A stretch of 64,000 bases of DNA from Mercenaria mercenaria (lineage: Eukaryota; Mollusca; Bivalvia; Venerida; Veneridae). The notes beneath the pieces were generated by a model that did no database searches, was not told the origin of the DNA, and saw nothing but the letters and a program-made list of their open reading frames with translations. Below, piece after piece: positions 12,398-25,557 of this stretch (position 1 is the stretch's first letter; each line of letters opens with the position of its first letter). The DNA is taken from positions 67,783,501 to 67,847,500 of the forward strand of contig NC_069362.1 of NCBI RefSeq assembly GCF_021730395.1, written 5' to 3'. The position numbers and the translations under genes are program-made.

Positions 12398-13040
12398 TCA
12401 TTGGTTGTATTTTCTTAAGCGGTTTGAAATGTAACAAGTTTTTCTCCGTGTTTTACGGTTACTATTGGTCCCTTTTTCTTCACTATGATTTTCCTTCTTT
12501 TGTTTCAACAGTACTGTATCACCAACTTTCAAATGTACAGGTCGTGCTTTCTTCTTCTTGTCTGCGTAAAGTTTGTTCTTTCTGTGCAAATTTGCATCAC
12601 GTTTCCTTACGGATTTATCAGGTCGCACGGGTCTGAATTCCGGTAGTTTCGTTTGAATACCCCTTCCGAACATAAGGGTACTTGATGGGAGATCAGTGCT
12701 GCTATTGGTAACTGCACGGTAGTTCAGTAGAAACGTATTGAGTTCTTTAGAACTTCAAGTTTCGTCCTTGGATGTGTGAAGTAAGAACTGTTTTTTGTTA
12801 GTGTTCTATTGCAAAGTTTGCAAGAGCCTGTCCTTGAAACGGTGGACCATTATCTCACAACTGATGAAAATCGAAACATAGAGAATATATAACTCAGTCG
12901 TGGAATTACAGTTGCTGTCGAAATATTGTGTAAAATTTCAACGAAAGGATATCTGCTATAGTCATCTACCCCGGCCATAAAATACATGTTCGAATTCGGA
13001 ATTGGTCTATGAAAGCCTACACTTATTTCGTTCTATATTC
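12398..13040 (-). mobile_element. Fossil Ty3/gypsy LTR retrotransposon, integrase region
   Basis: The minus strand retains recognisable parts of the pol integrase of a Ty3/gypsy-type element: part of the catalytic core toward 13040, the region before the C-terminal domain near 12670, and the basic C-terminal stretch with a G-D-T-V-L-L-K motif near 12520. No gag, protease, RT or LTRs were recognised nearby. The copy is a truncated and broken fossil with several breaks, and looks old. The plus-strand frame at 12235-12636 is its shadow. Confidence 0.75.
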
Positions 13041-13681
13041 AGTTTGGCAGTGTACTAATAACAGTTGAAACAGTATCCATATCATGTACAGAAATTTTGT
13101 ACTTTTTGCAGATAAATTTTATCATACCCCACCCATCCTTTTTCTAATTTCAAAGTCTGCGTCCCCTTAAAATATAAAAAGCCGTCATTTTCGACATACA
13201 CTGCACTGCACTCACAACTGAGCGGAGAATGAAATAAAAACCAATCGAAATATAAACTGTAACGTTTTACAGAAATTGTAGGTGCAATGAAAAGTCTGAA
13301 GGGGAATGTATGACTTTAGTTAAAATCGACCCCAAAATTTTAAAAAACATTAAAGTCAGAGACTAGGCCAAAATTACTTATAGAAAATCAATCTGAATCT
13401 TCAACTGTTAGACAATAGTAAAATACTCTTTGTATATTGCGATCCCTAAATCGCCCTAGAAAAGCGGCAGAAATGCACTTGTATGGCATTTTCGAAAATG
13501 CCCGAAAACAGTTGAAAATAAGTACTTAAGGAACAAAAATAATTTTCCTTTATTTTTGAAATGCTGCAGACCTATCTCCCACAGTTGCAGTTTGCGTGTA
13601 AAATTGATTAAAGATTTTGTCATAACAGACTTTATTGAGATCCTACCCCAAAATTTGTAATTTCACTTTCTACTACAAAGT

Positions 13682-13684
<3 letters not shown>
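13041..13684. other. No gene seen
   Basis: AT-rich sequence with no supported coding frame or recognised repeat. Confidence 0.4.

Positions 13685-13721
<37 letters not shown>
13685..13721. repeat. (AG)n microsatellite
   Basis: Uninterrupted AG dinucleotide run of about 37 bp. Confidence 0.95.
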
Positions 13722-13726
<5 letters not shown>

Positions 13727-13759
13727 AAGTTCCCTAAAGTTTTACTTTACGTTTCGGTA

Positions 13760-13960
13760 TTTCGAGAAAATTTGACCGTAATGACGTCATTATAACGATA
13801 CTACTTTCTTGTAATAACGATATTATTTATTGTAATAGCGAAATATTTTCTCGTAAAAACGAGAAACGAAGTCGTCATAACGAGGGAATATCTCAGAGTT
13901 ACGTGATACGGATAATGTTCTTGTGATAATGATAGAAAATATCTTAATTACGGGATAACA
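13760..13960. repeat. Degenerate short tandem repeat, 'TAATAACGA' type
   Basis: Repeated variants of TCGTAATAACGA and TATAACGA-like words recur every 20-30 bp. Noncoding. Confidence 0.55.
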
Positions 13961-15657
13961 AGCTTATTTTTTTTCAAATATTGTAGTTTTGAATTTGCTG
14001 TCAAAATTCCATATGCACCAAATACATTGTCATTGTACAACCTGGTTTCATGACTAAAGAATAAATATTTTTAAGATATATACCACACAAACTTTTACGT
14101 TTATTCATCTCTAAGTCAAGTACCATATCTAGTCTGGCTGAGTGAAATCCCAGACAGAGCACCAGTTGCACAACTTCACATGCTATATCATAATCCTGTT
14201 TTATCACCCCAAGTTAAATACTTATACATGTGACAGAAACTTGCGTACCGCATATACATATTTTTGACTTAATCAATGACCGTAACTCTGGTCTGACCGA
14301 CAGAAATCCAAAACAAATTCTGACGGACGGACAGGCAGCACTTCACCAGACAAAAGAAAGCTGTTACAGATAGTTCGAACCAAGCAGTAAGATTTTCCTT
14401 CCTAACATATTAAAAGAAGACATAAAATTGAATTGAATTTTATTTTTTATAAATTTATATACATTGTGCATAGAGCTGAGCACTGAACATCATCTATGTT
14501 AACAAAACTTTTAATTACAGTACACTTGTATGTGTAATTTGTTTTTTGCTCCGTCTGACTTGTCTTTAGTTTAGTGCAGATACACTTTCAATAAATTGTC
14601 TTTGCCTTAAAGAGGACAATAACACAGAAATTCATAATATCACGAAAAACTTGATTTTTTCGTAAGGGCCATGTTTTAAGTCAGAGAAAAGCTTCAAACT
14701 ATCCATTATGTGAAAAGATGGACCATCTCGTCGCTTTGTGCCTCGATTTGTCCTTTCTTTCACATAATGGACAGTTTTTGGCTTTTCTCTTATACATAGG
14801 TCCGAATAATTCATTACCGTAGTAGAAAATATAATTCAATCCATTGTCTATGACAACTTCCCTTTACGGATCGGTCTGCATAAGTTCGTGTGTGTAATAT
14901 TAAAAAGTATTGATTTTTCGAACGTTTGATGATGCATATTTGAACAACCGCTTCATCTTTTTTAACATGAAATCAAATGTCATGTGTAACTGTAAAGCGA
15001 GTTTGTTTCTTATTGTGTTCTGTGAAGTTGAAGCACTAAAGACAGACACACAAATAAACACACACACGCTCGCGAGAGCACGCACGCAGATATTTAGCCT
15101 GGAAAGTCGTTGATAATTCGTGCTTTATCACAAAACATCATACCTAATATCTTTGCATTAAAGATCCAACTAAATCTGCGCTTATTAGTGTTCATTGAAA
15201 TCCATCGAGTTTCTGATTATATCAGAAATAAAAGTTAGAAATTGTAGACTGGATCCCCAGGGTAACACACGTCGTGTGTTTGTGTGTCAAATTTAAATGT
15301 ATAAGAACACTGTGCACATTTACATGAATGCCATAGAGCAGATAATGAAGCTTCATGAATATGTTGTAACAACTGATCACCAATGTGTATGTCAGATGGC
15401 GACACAAAAGAACAAACAGATTCAAAACGTCACTCATCAAATAATACAGGTCGTCCAAAAGTATCATGAGATGTTTTTCGTTCTTTGCCCAGGCCTCGAC
15501 ATCAGAGCGGGATGAAATGAAAGTGCTGAGATACATTTACGTATCTTTAAACTTAGGTGCACACGTTCAAACATAAAAAAGAATTTTACAAGTACAAATA
15601 TGCTTTACGTACTCAGCAATGTGCGCGTTTCTTCAATAATATGTAGCTTATATATAT
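13961..15657. other. No gene seen
   Basis: Contains short frames on both strands (for example 14900-15113 and 15222-15536) that overlap each other and lack recognisable domains. A GACGGACGGACAGG stretch at about 14320 may mark the end of another old repeat. Confidence 0.35.
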
Positions 15658-15895
15658 GTTTGTTTTGTTTGTTTGTTTTGGGTTTAACGCCGTTTTTCAA
15701 CAGTATTTCAGTCATGTAACGGCGGGCAGTTAACCTAACCAGCGTTCCTGGATTCTGTACCAGTACAAACCTGTTCTCCGCAAGTAACTGCCAAATTCGC
15801 CACATGAATAGTCACGGAGAACATACGCCCCGCCCGAGGATCGAACTAACGATCCCGCGATCCGTAGACCAACGCTCTTACCTACTGAGCTAAGA
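15658..15895 (-). mobile_element. tRNA-headed SINE, family A
   Basis: Read on the minus strand, the head has a Pol III A box (TTAGCTCAGTAGGTAAGAGC) and a B box (AGTTCGATCCTCG). The central part, with the GGCAGTTACTTGCGGAGAAC region, matches the SINEs at 33501 and 52583. The tail is GGCGTTAAACCCAAAACAAA. It is not a functional tRNA because it lacks an acceptor stem. Confidence 0.8.
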
Positions 15896-16929
15896 TATGT
15901 ATTCTGTCAAGTATCTTGAAAGTATTATAATAACATTAAACGCAAAGATATTCGATTCCATAACAAGCTTAACGCTGTGAAAGTTGAGAGGGTATAATAT
16001 GTTTCTTTTTTTTTATTCTTTGTATGATTATTTATATTTGGTTACAGTTTTCGAGCGCAAGAAGGTGAAAGCATGAATTGCCATGAGCATGTTTGCTTTC
16101 CCCATAGGTTCACGTGTACGGCATGATTAATGTCAATATTTGCCATCAATTCTTGCATACAAAAGATGTTAGTAAATGTATGACAAGTTTTACTTTTTAA
16201 GACAAAATCTCATATCTTTGAGTTTCACAAACTTTACCTATTATAAATCATTGTAACTGTATAATAACTTTATAACATAGAGAAACTACGATGACTGTTA
16301 TTTTAACAACAGTTTTAAACATTGTTCTTGTCTTCTGCAATAAAGCAGGCGTTTTCTTCGTTATCTGAATTTAATGCATTTTAAAATACAACGCTTATTT
16401 AAAGGTTTGCACTCCGGATAATGTAACCACGACTTAAATTGAATAGAAATATGTCATTAACATATTCATAAGGAGGCGTAGAAACTATAAGTATCAGGTT
16501 CAAATAAAGGTTTACAGGAATGACACATTACATGCGGTTTTTTGGACGTCTTGCTTTAGTTAGGCTGTACTAGATGTAGTTTTCAGACAATAAGTAAATC
16601 AGCTAATAGTGATAATCCGAGAAAACAATATAGGTATCACCCGAGGCAGACTTGTAACAAGCTCGAAAAGCAACATTGATACATGTTACAAGACGCTTGA
16701 AAAAAATCGTATCACAAAAATCCCGTAAGGTCTTAACTTTGTAATACTTGAAATGTAAGGGTGCTCACAAGAACAAGAAAAAGAGCGTTCATTTATAGAA
16801 CATACATGCAGCAATGAAAAACATTACAATGCACGACAAGATGGCGAGACAGCAAGTCTTAATGATTTTACTTTATTGATGTTATCTATAATTCACCGAA
16901 ATCGGGCAACATTTAAAGAGACAAACAGA

Positions 16930-17344
16930 TAATTGAGACAAATATCCCGCTCGGAAGATGGTGACGATCGAGACATAGTCATAGTTTTGAAACCGAAAGA
17001 TACGTATAATTATATCCCGATGCCTCTAAAACTCAGATCAGCACTGACTAAGTTTAGGTGTGGAGTTGCACCCATACGATTAGACAGGGAGATACGAGAC
17101 AATAGCTGTACATGATAGAATATGTCCAATTTGTAAAACAAGTGTAGAAACTGAAATACATTTATCAATTCAATGCCCAGCCTATGAACCACTTCGAAAT
17201 GTGTTATATGATCAAGCTAAGGATATTAATCAAGATTTTGAAAATTTAAATGATGAACAAAAATGTATGTTTGTGTTCTCCAATGTTAACATTGCTAAGC
17301 TAACTGCCAAAACCTGTTATCATACACTTCCAAGTACGTTTTGA
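16930..17344 (+). mobile_element. LINE 3' end fragment, lineage 1
   Basis: The plus strand reads L-R-S-A-L-T-K-F-R-C-G-V-A-P-I-R-L, then after one frame change G-R-Y-E-T and C-P-I-C...E-I-H-L...C-P-A-Y-E-P-L-R, ending A-K-T-C-Y-H-T-L and a stop. The same order (K-F-R-C-G-V-A-P-I-R, C-P-F-C, E-I-H, L-N-C, A-K-T-C) occurs in the LINE at 22745-24000, so this is a related 5'-truncated copy. The C-x2-C...H...C pattern is a zinc-knuckle-like C-terminus. Confidence 0.7.
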
Positions 17345-17809
17345 GACACTATATCGATAGTGTTTGGTTAATTTACTAACCATGTATTTTAAGCTTGGTA
17401 AAGAATTTTAGTACATAGGTGTGTATTATATGCTATTATTGTTTTAATAATACACTATCTCTTATTATGATGTACGAGATGTCTGTTAATCTGTTCTCTA
17501 CCAATCTGAATGGTTGTGATACATGATATTTAGACCATTTCATACCAGAGCGCATATAGTGCACCTTTCACCCCTTTTTAAAATTTTATCATTTATTTTT
17601 AACGAAGACACTACTATAAATTGTGTTATGATTAACAGACATAGATTTCTTTTTAAGTAATTTCTGGTATATAAATTGAGACATGCTGTAGTTGGACCTT
17701 TTGAAGTATTTGATATGAAAAGTAGATATTTGATGAAACGTGTATTTTACAAGTTGTATGATGGTTTAGTAACAATACCCCAATATCAGAAATAAATACT
17801 TGAGAAACT

Positions 17810-18520
17810 TTAAAACTCTTCCTGTATCAAACAGCTGGCTTGATTTTGAAATAAGTTCACACAAATAATCCTTGTGTGACTTTCTACCAAAGTGAATCAA
17901 ATTATTTTGATTCGTCAAAAAACATGGCCACTAATGGGCATCGTCACTTTTCCCTATATGTATATAGTGGACTTTTAAAAAAAATTTCGTTTGTGAAACT
18001 GCGATCTTGATTTTAAAATAATTTTACACAAATAGTCCTTGTGTGACCCTCTTCCAAGATTGTTCAATTTTTCCGATTCGTCAAAAGACATGGCTGTCAA
18101 GGTCAGTGGTCACTTTTACTATATGCATATATTAGAAACTTCTTGTATGAAACTGCTGACCCTATAACAAGAGTGTTCAAATTATTTTATATTTTGATTC
18201 GTCAAAAAAAAAAAAAAAAAAAAAAAATGGCCGTTAGGGTGTGTGGTCACTTTTCCATATATGTATATGGTTGAAACTTTAAAAATCTTCTTATAGGAAA
18301 CTGCTAACCCGATTTTAAAATGATTCCACATAAAAGGTCCTTTTGTGACCCGCTACCAAGATTGGTCGCATTATTCCGATTCCTTAAAACACATGGTTGC
18401 CAGGGGGTGCGGTCACGTCTCCCCATAATGTGTATATTACAAACGTAAAAAATATGTTTTTGTCAGAAACAGCAGGCCAAATTTTAAATTCTTTGACAGA
18501 AACTGGCGGCCCTTTACAAA
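17810..18520. repeat. Tandem array, about 160-bp units (family D)
   Basis: Four or so degenerate units share 'CACACAAATAGTCCTTGTGTGAC', a 'GATTCGTCAAAAAACATGGC' segment and 'TATATGTATATAGTGGA'. An A run of about 23 bp interrupts one unit near 18205. This resembles the tandem cores of the elements at 2446 and 54382, but the unit sequence is unrelated. Confidence 0.65.
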
Positions 18521-21500
18521 GATTGTGCAAATATACTGTTTCTTGATAATTTCACAGACATTTTTCTTTTGTCTTTAACAACTGTTGAAACAAGCAGTGT
18601 ATCTCAAGTGACTGACCTATGGCTATCATGGCCTCTTGTATCTTCGAGGGGACTTTCACAATTAAAAGCATGTGTCCAAATTTGATGATGGCAAATACAA
18701 ACGTGTTGGATCAACGGTATTGTCACTAGTGGGCAGAATGGAAGTCAAATTTATGCTTCAGTATAAGCTGACATTCTTCTATCGATAACAAAAACAACAA
18801 TAGGTCGCTTCCGTAATTTTAAAATGAGCATACAATAATGTCTTTTATTTTCATCATAGATCTCTTAAAACGAAATAAACAGCATTTCTTGGGGAGTGCG
18901 TAATTGGTATTACTTGGTAATATCTATGTAATATGCAAACTAATATGCTATCAAACCTACTTAATTGAGTTTACAAGTGAAATGTAAACTGGTATTTAAT
19001 TTTATTTATTTACATGTAGTAACGATTTATTTTACAACCTGTGTACCTAACTCATTTTGTATCGGATAACAGTATTTTGTACTATTGGAGCATTCTTCGA
19101 TTGCATAAATTGATCATGTTTGCCTAATATGGTTTTCTCATATACAGTGTAAAGTTGTGAAACGATGTGTCGTTAAAATCAATCAATTCAGCGCATGGGG
19201 ATTCCACAGACAGTCCCTCGGTGACTGGTGCTTTACTTTCCAATTTCGTACTGAAATTACTTCATGGTGCCGGTTTCAGTGTTTACCAATATCGCTTAAT
19301 ATGAAGTTTGCGCTCAAGACACAAAATCAGATTTAGATAAATCCGGACTGCTCGGAACGTATGGACCTCTAACCCTTCAAATAAAATCATGAAAATAGAC
19401 ATATTGTAATATCTAAGATTCTCGTTTGATGATTAACAATATAATCGAACAATGTTGGCCTTTCAACAGTTTAGATGTTATAAAATATAAACCCACATAC
19501 ATTTACAATACAGTCTAAGCAGAACACTAAAGAAGAAGGACCGCCTTATACAAAGCTGATAAAAGTACAGGTACTTCCAAAACGATTCCAAACGCCAATT
19601 TCGAGATGAATAATAGAACCACAACAATAAAGCTATTTAAGAAGGTATCCAGTCCAGTAATTGTACACAATTCTGAAAGTATATCAAACCCAAGAAACAC
19701 AGAAATTAAAACTAAAGTTGACACCCTAGTATAACAATTAAGTCAGTTTTCATCAGAAATAATGATTTCACCAGAATGCCTGTGCCAAAGACCTGCCCCC
19801 AGTACTGCGCAGCATCTATCAACATGGCGTATAATTAACATCATACTTACCTTTACTTGGCTGTAGTAGTTACCACTACATAAAACCTTGGCTAATTGTT
19901 TATACATGTCTAATGTGTTGATATGGTAGAATTAATACAAACGTCTTATGCAAGGTATCAGTCGCGTTCAATGGTAAATAATTATATCGTGATAATGCTT
20001 ATTTTATATTTGCATGTATTTTAATTGTTCTTAACTTTTAACCTGATATTTGAATGATTTTATTGATAGTTCTGAGGAAAATGTTAAGACGATGTTTCTT
20101 CAAGTAGACGGAGTATATGTCAAAGGATTAAACCATTATGAAAAACAGTAGTTTTTGTTGTTGTTGGACATTTCTTTATATCGTGGAATGATAACATAAT
20201 TAAAGATAAAATACCGTCCTTACGTCAAGTTAACGCTATATATTACAATCCAACAGTCCCATTTTTCATGTTATACATCCTTCTACCTTCCCGTGCTAAT
20301 CGTTTAAGTACTGATGTCCATCTGAATTGATGATCACTGCACTAGTCAGATGGTTATCCTTCTAAATTCGTAAATCACTCTAAATGTTTTTGTGCCAAGT
20401 GATAAAACTGACTAATTTAATGCTCTTACTTTATAACAACAAGTTAATTGGGGTCAAGAGAAAGACAGTACCACCAAGCAAGTGTCCGTTGTTCTTCTTC
20501 CGTTATAGTGGTAAACGGTCAAATGCTGAATGCATGAAGCTTAGATAAGTGAAGTGTCCTTTGGGATCATGGAGAACATTCAGTTTTGTTATAATAAAAT
20601 TCCGCTGAAGCCGGTTGGGGTGTTGCATTTCATTATCTCTCATGAACAGACTCAATCAAACCGAGTCTGCTATTGTTGCTAGGTTAGCGTTCTAGGTAGT
20701 CCAACTCGTGACGTAGGCCTAATTATCACTTTCATTTCAGTCTGTGGACGGACCGTCAGGGGAGGTAACTAGAGTAACTAGATTGGGACTACGTTCTATG
20801 CATCTAAAGGATCTTTTTCACAAATTCTATTTCCTAGGTTGCTCAGTCCACCCAGGAGTTACGTAGTAGCATGATTAAAAGACAAGTGTAACCTTAAAAG
20901 CTTACGATATTCCTATAAAGTATGTACATGGCATTAATGTGAATCCGGACCAGCAGCTTTACGTGATAGTAATTTTAGGAGCAGTTTCCGTACACCGTTC
21001 TCAGTAATATTGATTCTTAGATGTTTGTCCTACTTACTACAGAGTTTATGTTCATTGTTTCACAAAGCAACGGCAAATAAAATTTACCTTTACCTTATAA
21101 TCCAAGATACAAGATACAAGAAGCTTTTAAGTCGGGTAGTATAAACAAAGAAACATTAGCTAGACAGCTATTTTCCGACAAAAACAAAGTCATGCAACAA
21201 CAAAACGAGAAAAACATAAAAACCTGTAAAAGAAATATTAAGCGCATAAAAACAATTAAGTTAAAGAGCACATTTAAAGAGAGATCATGCAGATAAAACA
21301 CATATCACAAAAAAATATCCAGCATGTGAATTTGTGCACCTGAGGTTTTTTTTATACTTTGCAAGACCATAGTTATGGCCCTTGATTTAGCAAGAACATA
21401 AAAATTTGTGTCCAATGTATTTCAAAATGACCTACTTGACCTAGAGTCATAAAGCATCAGGGGATTGTTTATAGCATGTGAAGTTGTGCACCTTGTGTCC

Positions 21501-22744
21501 TCTCGTCACCCAGCTAGGTCGGAGTTTTGGTCCTTATTTGGTGAAAAATAAACATAAAGTGCTTTGAAGTTTGTGTTGTTTATAATCTTAATAATTACTT
21601 GAATTTATTCTTATTATGCTTGAAAACACTATAGAATTAAATAAACGTTCGGGCTTATAGGCTACAGATTCTACTATAAAGTCACGCGAGTTCAGCACCT
21701 AGTCTGTTCCACTGGTGGCACAGGGTAAAACGCAGACCACATACAGATAGAGTGACTGCAAAAAAAAGAAAAAGAAAAAGCATGTAATGCCCTGTTTGTT
21801 TTTATTTTTAAAGAAAATGTTTCTAGAACCATTTGTTCATTTTTATTTTTTGACCTCATTACAAAGTAAATGTATCTGATAGTGTTTTTTTCCAATTGGA
21901 TCACCAGAAAAAAATACAGCAAATTAGTACATGAAAAACACACAGTTTTACCTTAATGCGTTAGCATCTGTTTTTTTTTTACTCCTTTTTCAAATTGAAA
22001 GTTCTATTTTCCAAGTGAACAAATCATTTATTTTTTTACTGTTGAAAAGAAAGTTTTATTACCTTTACATTGATATATATAATAATTCAAGACATATAGT
22101 GCAGTATTTTTATTACTATAACTTTTTAAATAAAAAATGCTCTGCGTAATGCCTGCAAATTTATAAAAACCATTAAGTACTAAATTTTTATCACATTAAA
22201 GAACTCTAAACATGAACTGAAAAATTTTCTGTTTCAGTCAATCATACTATAGAAGTAATCTTTATTCTCATCGTAATACATACAACAAATAGACAGCTAT
22301 ATATATTTACAATTACATATGTACTACGTACGCCGTTCCATGTTGGAACTATAAGAGATTATTACAAAGTCATATCTACAACAATGGTTTTACAAAAACT
22401 ATAAAACAATATAATCGAACTAGTTTTGCTTATCCATAGGTATCTTATTAAAAATAATTAGATATAAAAAAAAGCACAGAGCACAATAAAAATATTTAAA
22501 ATTTTTTTTTTACTATTTCACACACTTTAATAATTAAAAAAAATGGTTGTGGGTGAAAGAAAACCTGTCGATAAGATCAGCCTTGCATTGATTAGCAAAC
22601 AAAAAATTCAGTGGACAAAAATATTTGTACACAGATAAAAAAAACCAAAAAAAAAAAAAACCAAAAAAACAAACACAAAACGCTACCTTATTTACAACAT
22701 AAATATCACTACTTACATGTTAAAAACTGACGTCTTTTGAGAAT
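18521..22744. other. Long gene-free stretch
   Basis: No exon could be supported. A hydrophobic 65-residue minus-strand frame at 19527-19724 was considered and not called. One dispersed repeat copy lies at 20615-20680. A stretch at about 21700-21765 matches in reverse the sequence at 25446-25502 (ACTCTATCTGTATGTGGTCT). 22250-22740 may be 3' UTR of the adjoining LINE. Confidence 0.4.
20615..20680 (+). repeat. Dispersed repeat with 'CTCAATCAAACCGAG' core, copy 3
   Basis: GTGTTGCATTTCATTATCTC, then ATGAACAGACTCAATC and AAACCGAGTCTGC, closely matching 61795-61850. Confidence 0.65.
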
Positions 22745-24000
22745 TTAAAAGCAGGTTTTGGCGCTAGTCCTGATCATATTTGGGTCAGAAAACAAGCATA
22801 TACATTTATCCGTTTCAGACATAGAATGAAAATTGTTTCTATAAGTAATTGCCTTTTGAAACAGCGACTGCCTTATATCATTATATACTGAACAATTTAA
22901 CATCACGTGAATCTCATCCTCAACGGCACTGCAAAAAGGACATGTCCTTCTTTCAAGTTCAATGCCTTCATAACGACCGGTTTCAATTCTAATTGGAGCT
23001 ACACCGCATCGAAATTTACTAAAAGCTGCACGATGTCTTGGAGGCATTATCAATTTGCGGTACCGCTCAGGAATAAAATCATGTTTGAACAATTTATAAA
23101 ACCGAAGTTTATTACAACCTCTGCCAGAATTACATACCACAGCATTGATTCTAGTTGACCACTTGTTAATATAATCATTAATTAATACCGTTTCACAACC
23201 ATTAATAAACGAATTTGGTAGTAAATGGTCTATATCTGCATATACTTGCAAATTGTTGTCTTTGAGAAATTCTCTAATATGATAAAAAAACATTTTTTAC
23301 ATGATCTATTTGCTTTATTATATGCCCACAGTGCTATTCGCTTGTTGAATCGTATTCTATCAAAAGATCCGAGACGTGACCAGTATAAAAATATACTTTT
23401 CCATTGCCGTACCATTGGAGGCTTCCATCCCATATCCCCCGAGACCCCGTCATTAGGAGTATATCTTCCGACGCCTAGGAAGAACCGTTGTGCTCTGTTA
23501 TGTACAGCATCAATACACGAAAAGGACTTGAACCCCCACAACGGAGCACTGTAACTGATGACTGGCCATACAACGGAATCGTATAATTTACTAAATACAT
23601 CATACGGTACACCCCCAATATTTTTGCATTTGGCAATTAATAGACCCAACGCACGACTAGCACTCTGAGCGACTGATTTAACCGTTACATTTAAATCAAG
23701 GTTTTCATGCAGTACCACTCCTAAATAAGTGTATCTATCTACTATAGTCAACTGATTATTACCACACATAAACTCCACATTAGTACATGTCTGAGAATCC
23801 GGTCAAAAGTGTACAATATTACTTTTTGTAGGATTAATAGTCATATCATTTATTAAACACCAATCATTTAATGCATTTAACAATATTTGCGTATCATGCG
23901 TAGACTCTGCTATCAAAACAATATCATCTGCATACAGCATAATGCAAACCTTTTCATTTCCAACAGAAATACCAATGTCAAGAGATTTGATATACTATAT
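22745..24000 (-). mobile_element. LINE, RT C-terminal half, lineage 1
   Basis: Minus-strand non-LTR retrotransposon ORF2 remnant. Near 23922-23940 is the catalytic motif L-Y-A-D-D-I-V-L, followed by the D-W-C-L-x-x-x-M-x-I-N-P-x-K-S segment. Next comes Y-L-G-V-V-L-H-E (about 23730), a thumb-like region with P-V-I-S-Y-S-A-P-L-W-G, and a C-terminal domain with K-F-R-C-G-V-A-P-I-R and C-P-F-C...E-I-H...C near 22900-22990. A stop lies between the YADD block and the next frame, and there is a frame change near 23290, so the copy is inactive. It is 5'-truncated at about 24000; the endonuclease is absent. Clade not decided (CR1/Jockey-like). Confidence 0.85.
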
Positions 24001-25557
24001 GTAAACACCTAGTAATAACTGCTTTTTAAACATTTCAAATAAAATTTTGGTGAAAAAATCTATTTTCCCTAAAAAATTCAGTTTGTTTCATTATATGCCT
24101 TTAAAATAAGGGAACGGATGTTACAAAAAAGGGTCAGATGTTACATTGTTTTATGTCGAAGTATTTTTCAACTTAAATAGGTTAAAGCCATGCAAGTCTT
24201 TCCTATGAATTTTAACATTTTAGTCAACAAATAAGCCAAAAAAATTCAAATTTCTCGAGGGGGAGGGGGGGGGGGGGGGGGGAGCAGGAAAAGTTGCAGA
24301 TTAATAGGTGTTAATAACACCTTTTCAATTAGTTATAAAAACACTGAACTTCAGGGGCATGAGCTAATAAGCAAGTTAATCCCCTCTGATAAAATTGAGG
24401 TCAAAGGGCCTTTTTATTACCTAATTGGATTATGGTTAACAACAAATGGACCCTGACCTTGCTCCTGTAAAAATAATATTTAAATCTTAACGAGCTTTGA
24501 TTAGACAAGTTGGTCATGTCCCACCAAAGGAGGGGGAGGGGCTACTTGTCGGAATATTCAAATTAGAAAAGTGACCAGTGCTTGATAAAATTTAATGCTA
24601 AGAGCCTATAAATTCATATGTTTGAAAAAAAAACAACAGTATTGTTAAAGTTCTCAAACATTGACCAACAAGCTAAAGGAGAAAGAGAGAGAGAGAGAAA
24701 AAAAGAGAGACGCCAGAGAGAAAAACTGAAACGAAATAAGACATTATATTGAAATTTGAAAATTAACTTAATTTAGTAATATTTGTAATTGAATTCTATA
24801 TTAATTCATGTATTTCTGAACAAAGTTATTACTCTGCATTAAAAGTTCAGTGGTGCCGAGTGAATAAAATCATTTAAAAAAAACCAAACATATATATTGG
24901 CGAGGCTTAGATGTGATTTATGTCACTGGCAATGTGATTTAGTCACATAAATGTATATTTATGTAGATCAAAGCTTTATAATAAGCTAAATCTGATGTAC
25001 TTTATGCCTATGCATTTACTTATGAAAACAATGTTCTATAACTAATATTTTTAAAGGTAGTCAATTCTGACATTTTTGAAATATTTACTTATTTAATTCA
25101 TCAAAAAAATTGAATACAATGAATCTGAATTAAAAAGCACAGTACTGAAATAAATGCGAATTGATCAAGTTATAGTGATGGATAGATTTTTTTTATATTG
25201 AAAACTTATACCTTTACAACTTCAAATGCATAAAAATAATATGTATTAAAATTATTTAAATCAAAATAATTTGGAATAGAAATCTATTATTTCTAATTCA
25301 AATGTTTTAATTAAGTGTCCATTATAACAGAATGACATAGTGGCAGTTTTTCACACCTTAACACATTCTATGTTGTCTGCGTTTTCCAATGTCCTTCTTT
25401 ACCTATATGGTCTGCATAAGAGAAAACCCTTCTTTGTGTATGTAGTCTGCAGTCACTCTATCTGTATGTGGTCTCCGTTTTACCCTGTCTCACTGGTCAA
25501 TAGCCGACAACGATCGTGGAAGAGAAAAGATATTACACAATTCCAAATTTTCCGAAA
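24001..25557. other. Intergenic, upstream of the POLDIP3-like gene
   Basis: Contains a G run at about 24258-24282, an AG-rich stretch near 24680-24720 and otherwise AT-rich sequence. The 5' UTR and promoter of the gene starting at 25558 must lie at its right end, but no core promoter motif stands out. Confidence 0.4.

Noticed and set aside
12235-12636. 133-residue plus-strand frame
   Set aside because: It lies opposite the fossil integrase region and has no domain of its own.
15222-15536. 104-residue minus frame and 72-residue plus frame over the same bases
   Set aside because: Mutual overlap, no known motif and no splice evidence for either.
19527-19724. Hydrophobic 65-residue minus-strand frame resembling membrane segments
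   Set aside because: No recognisable family, no supported splice sites and AT-rich composition; chance is likelier.
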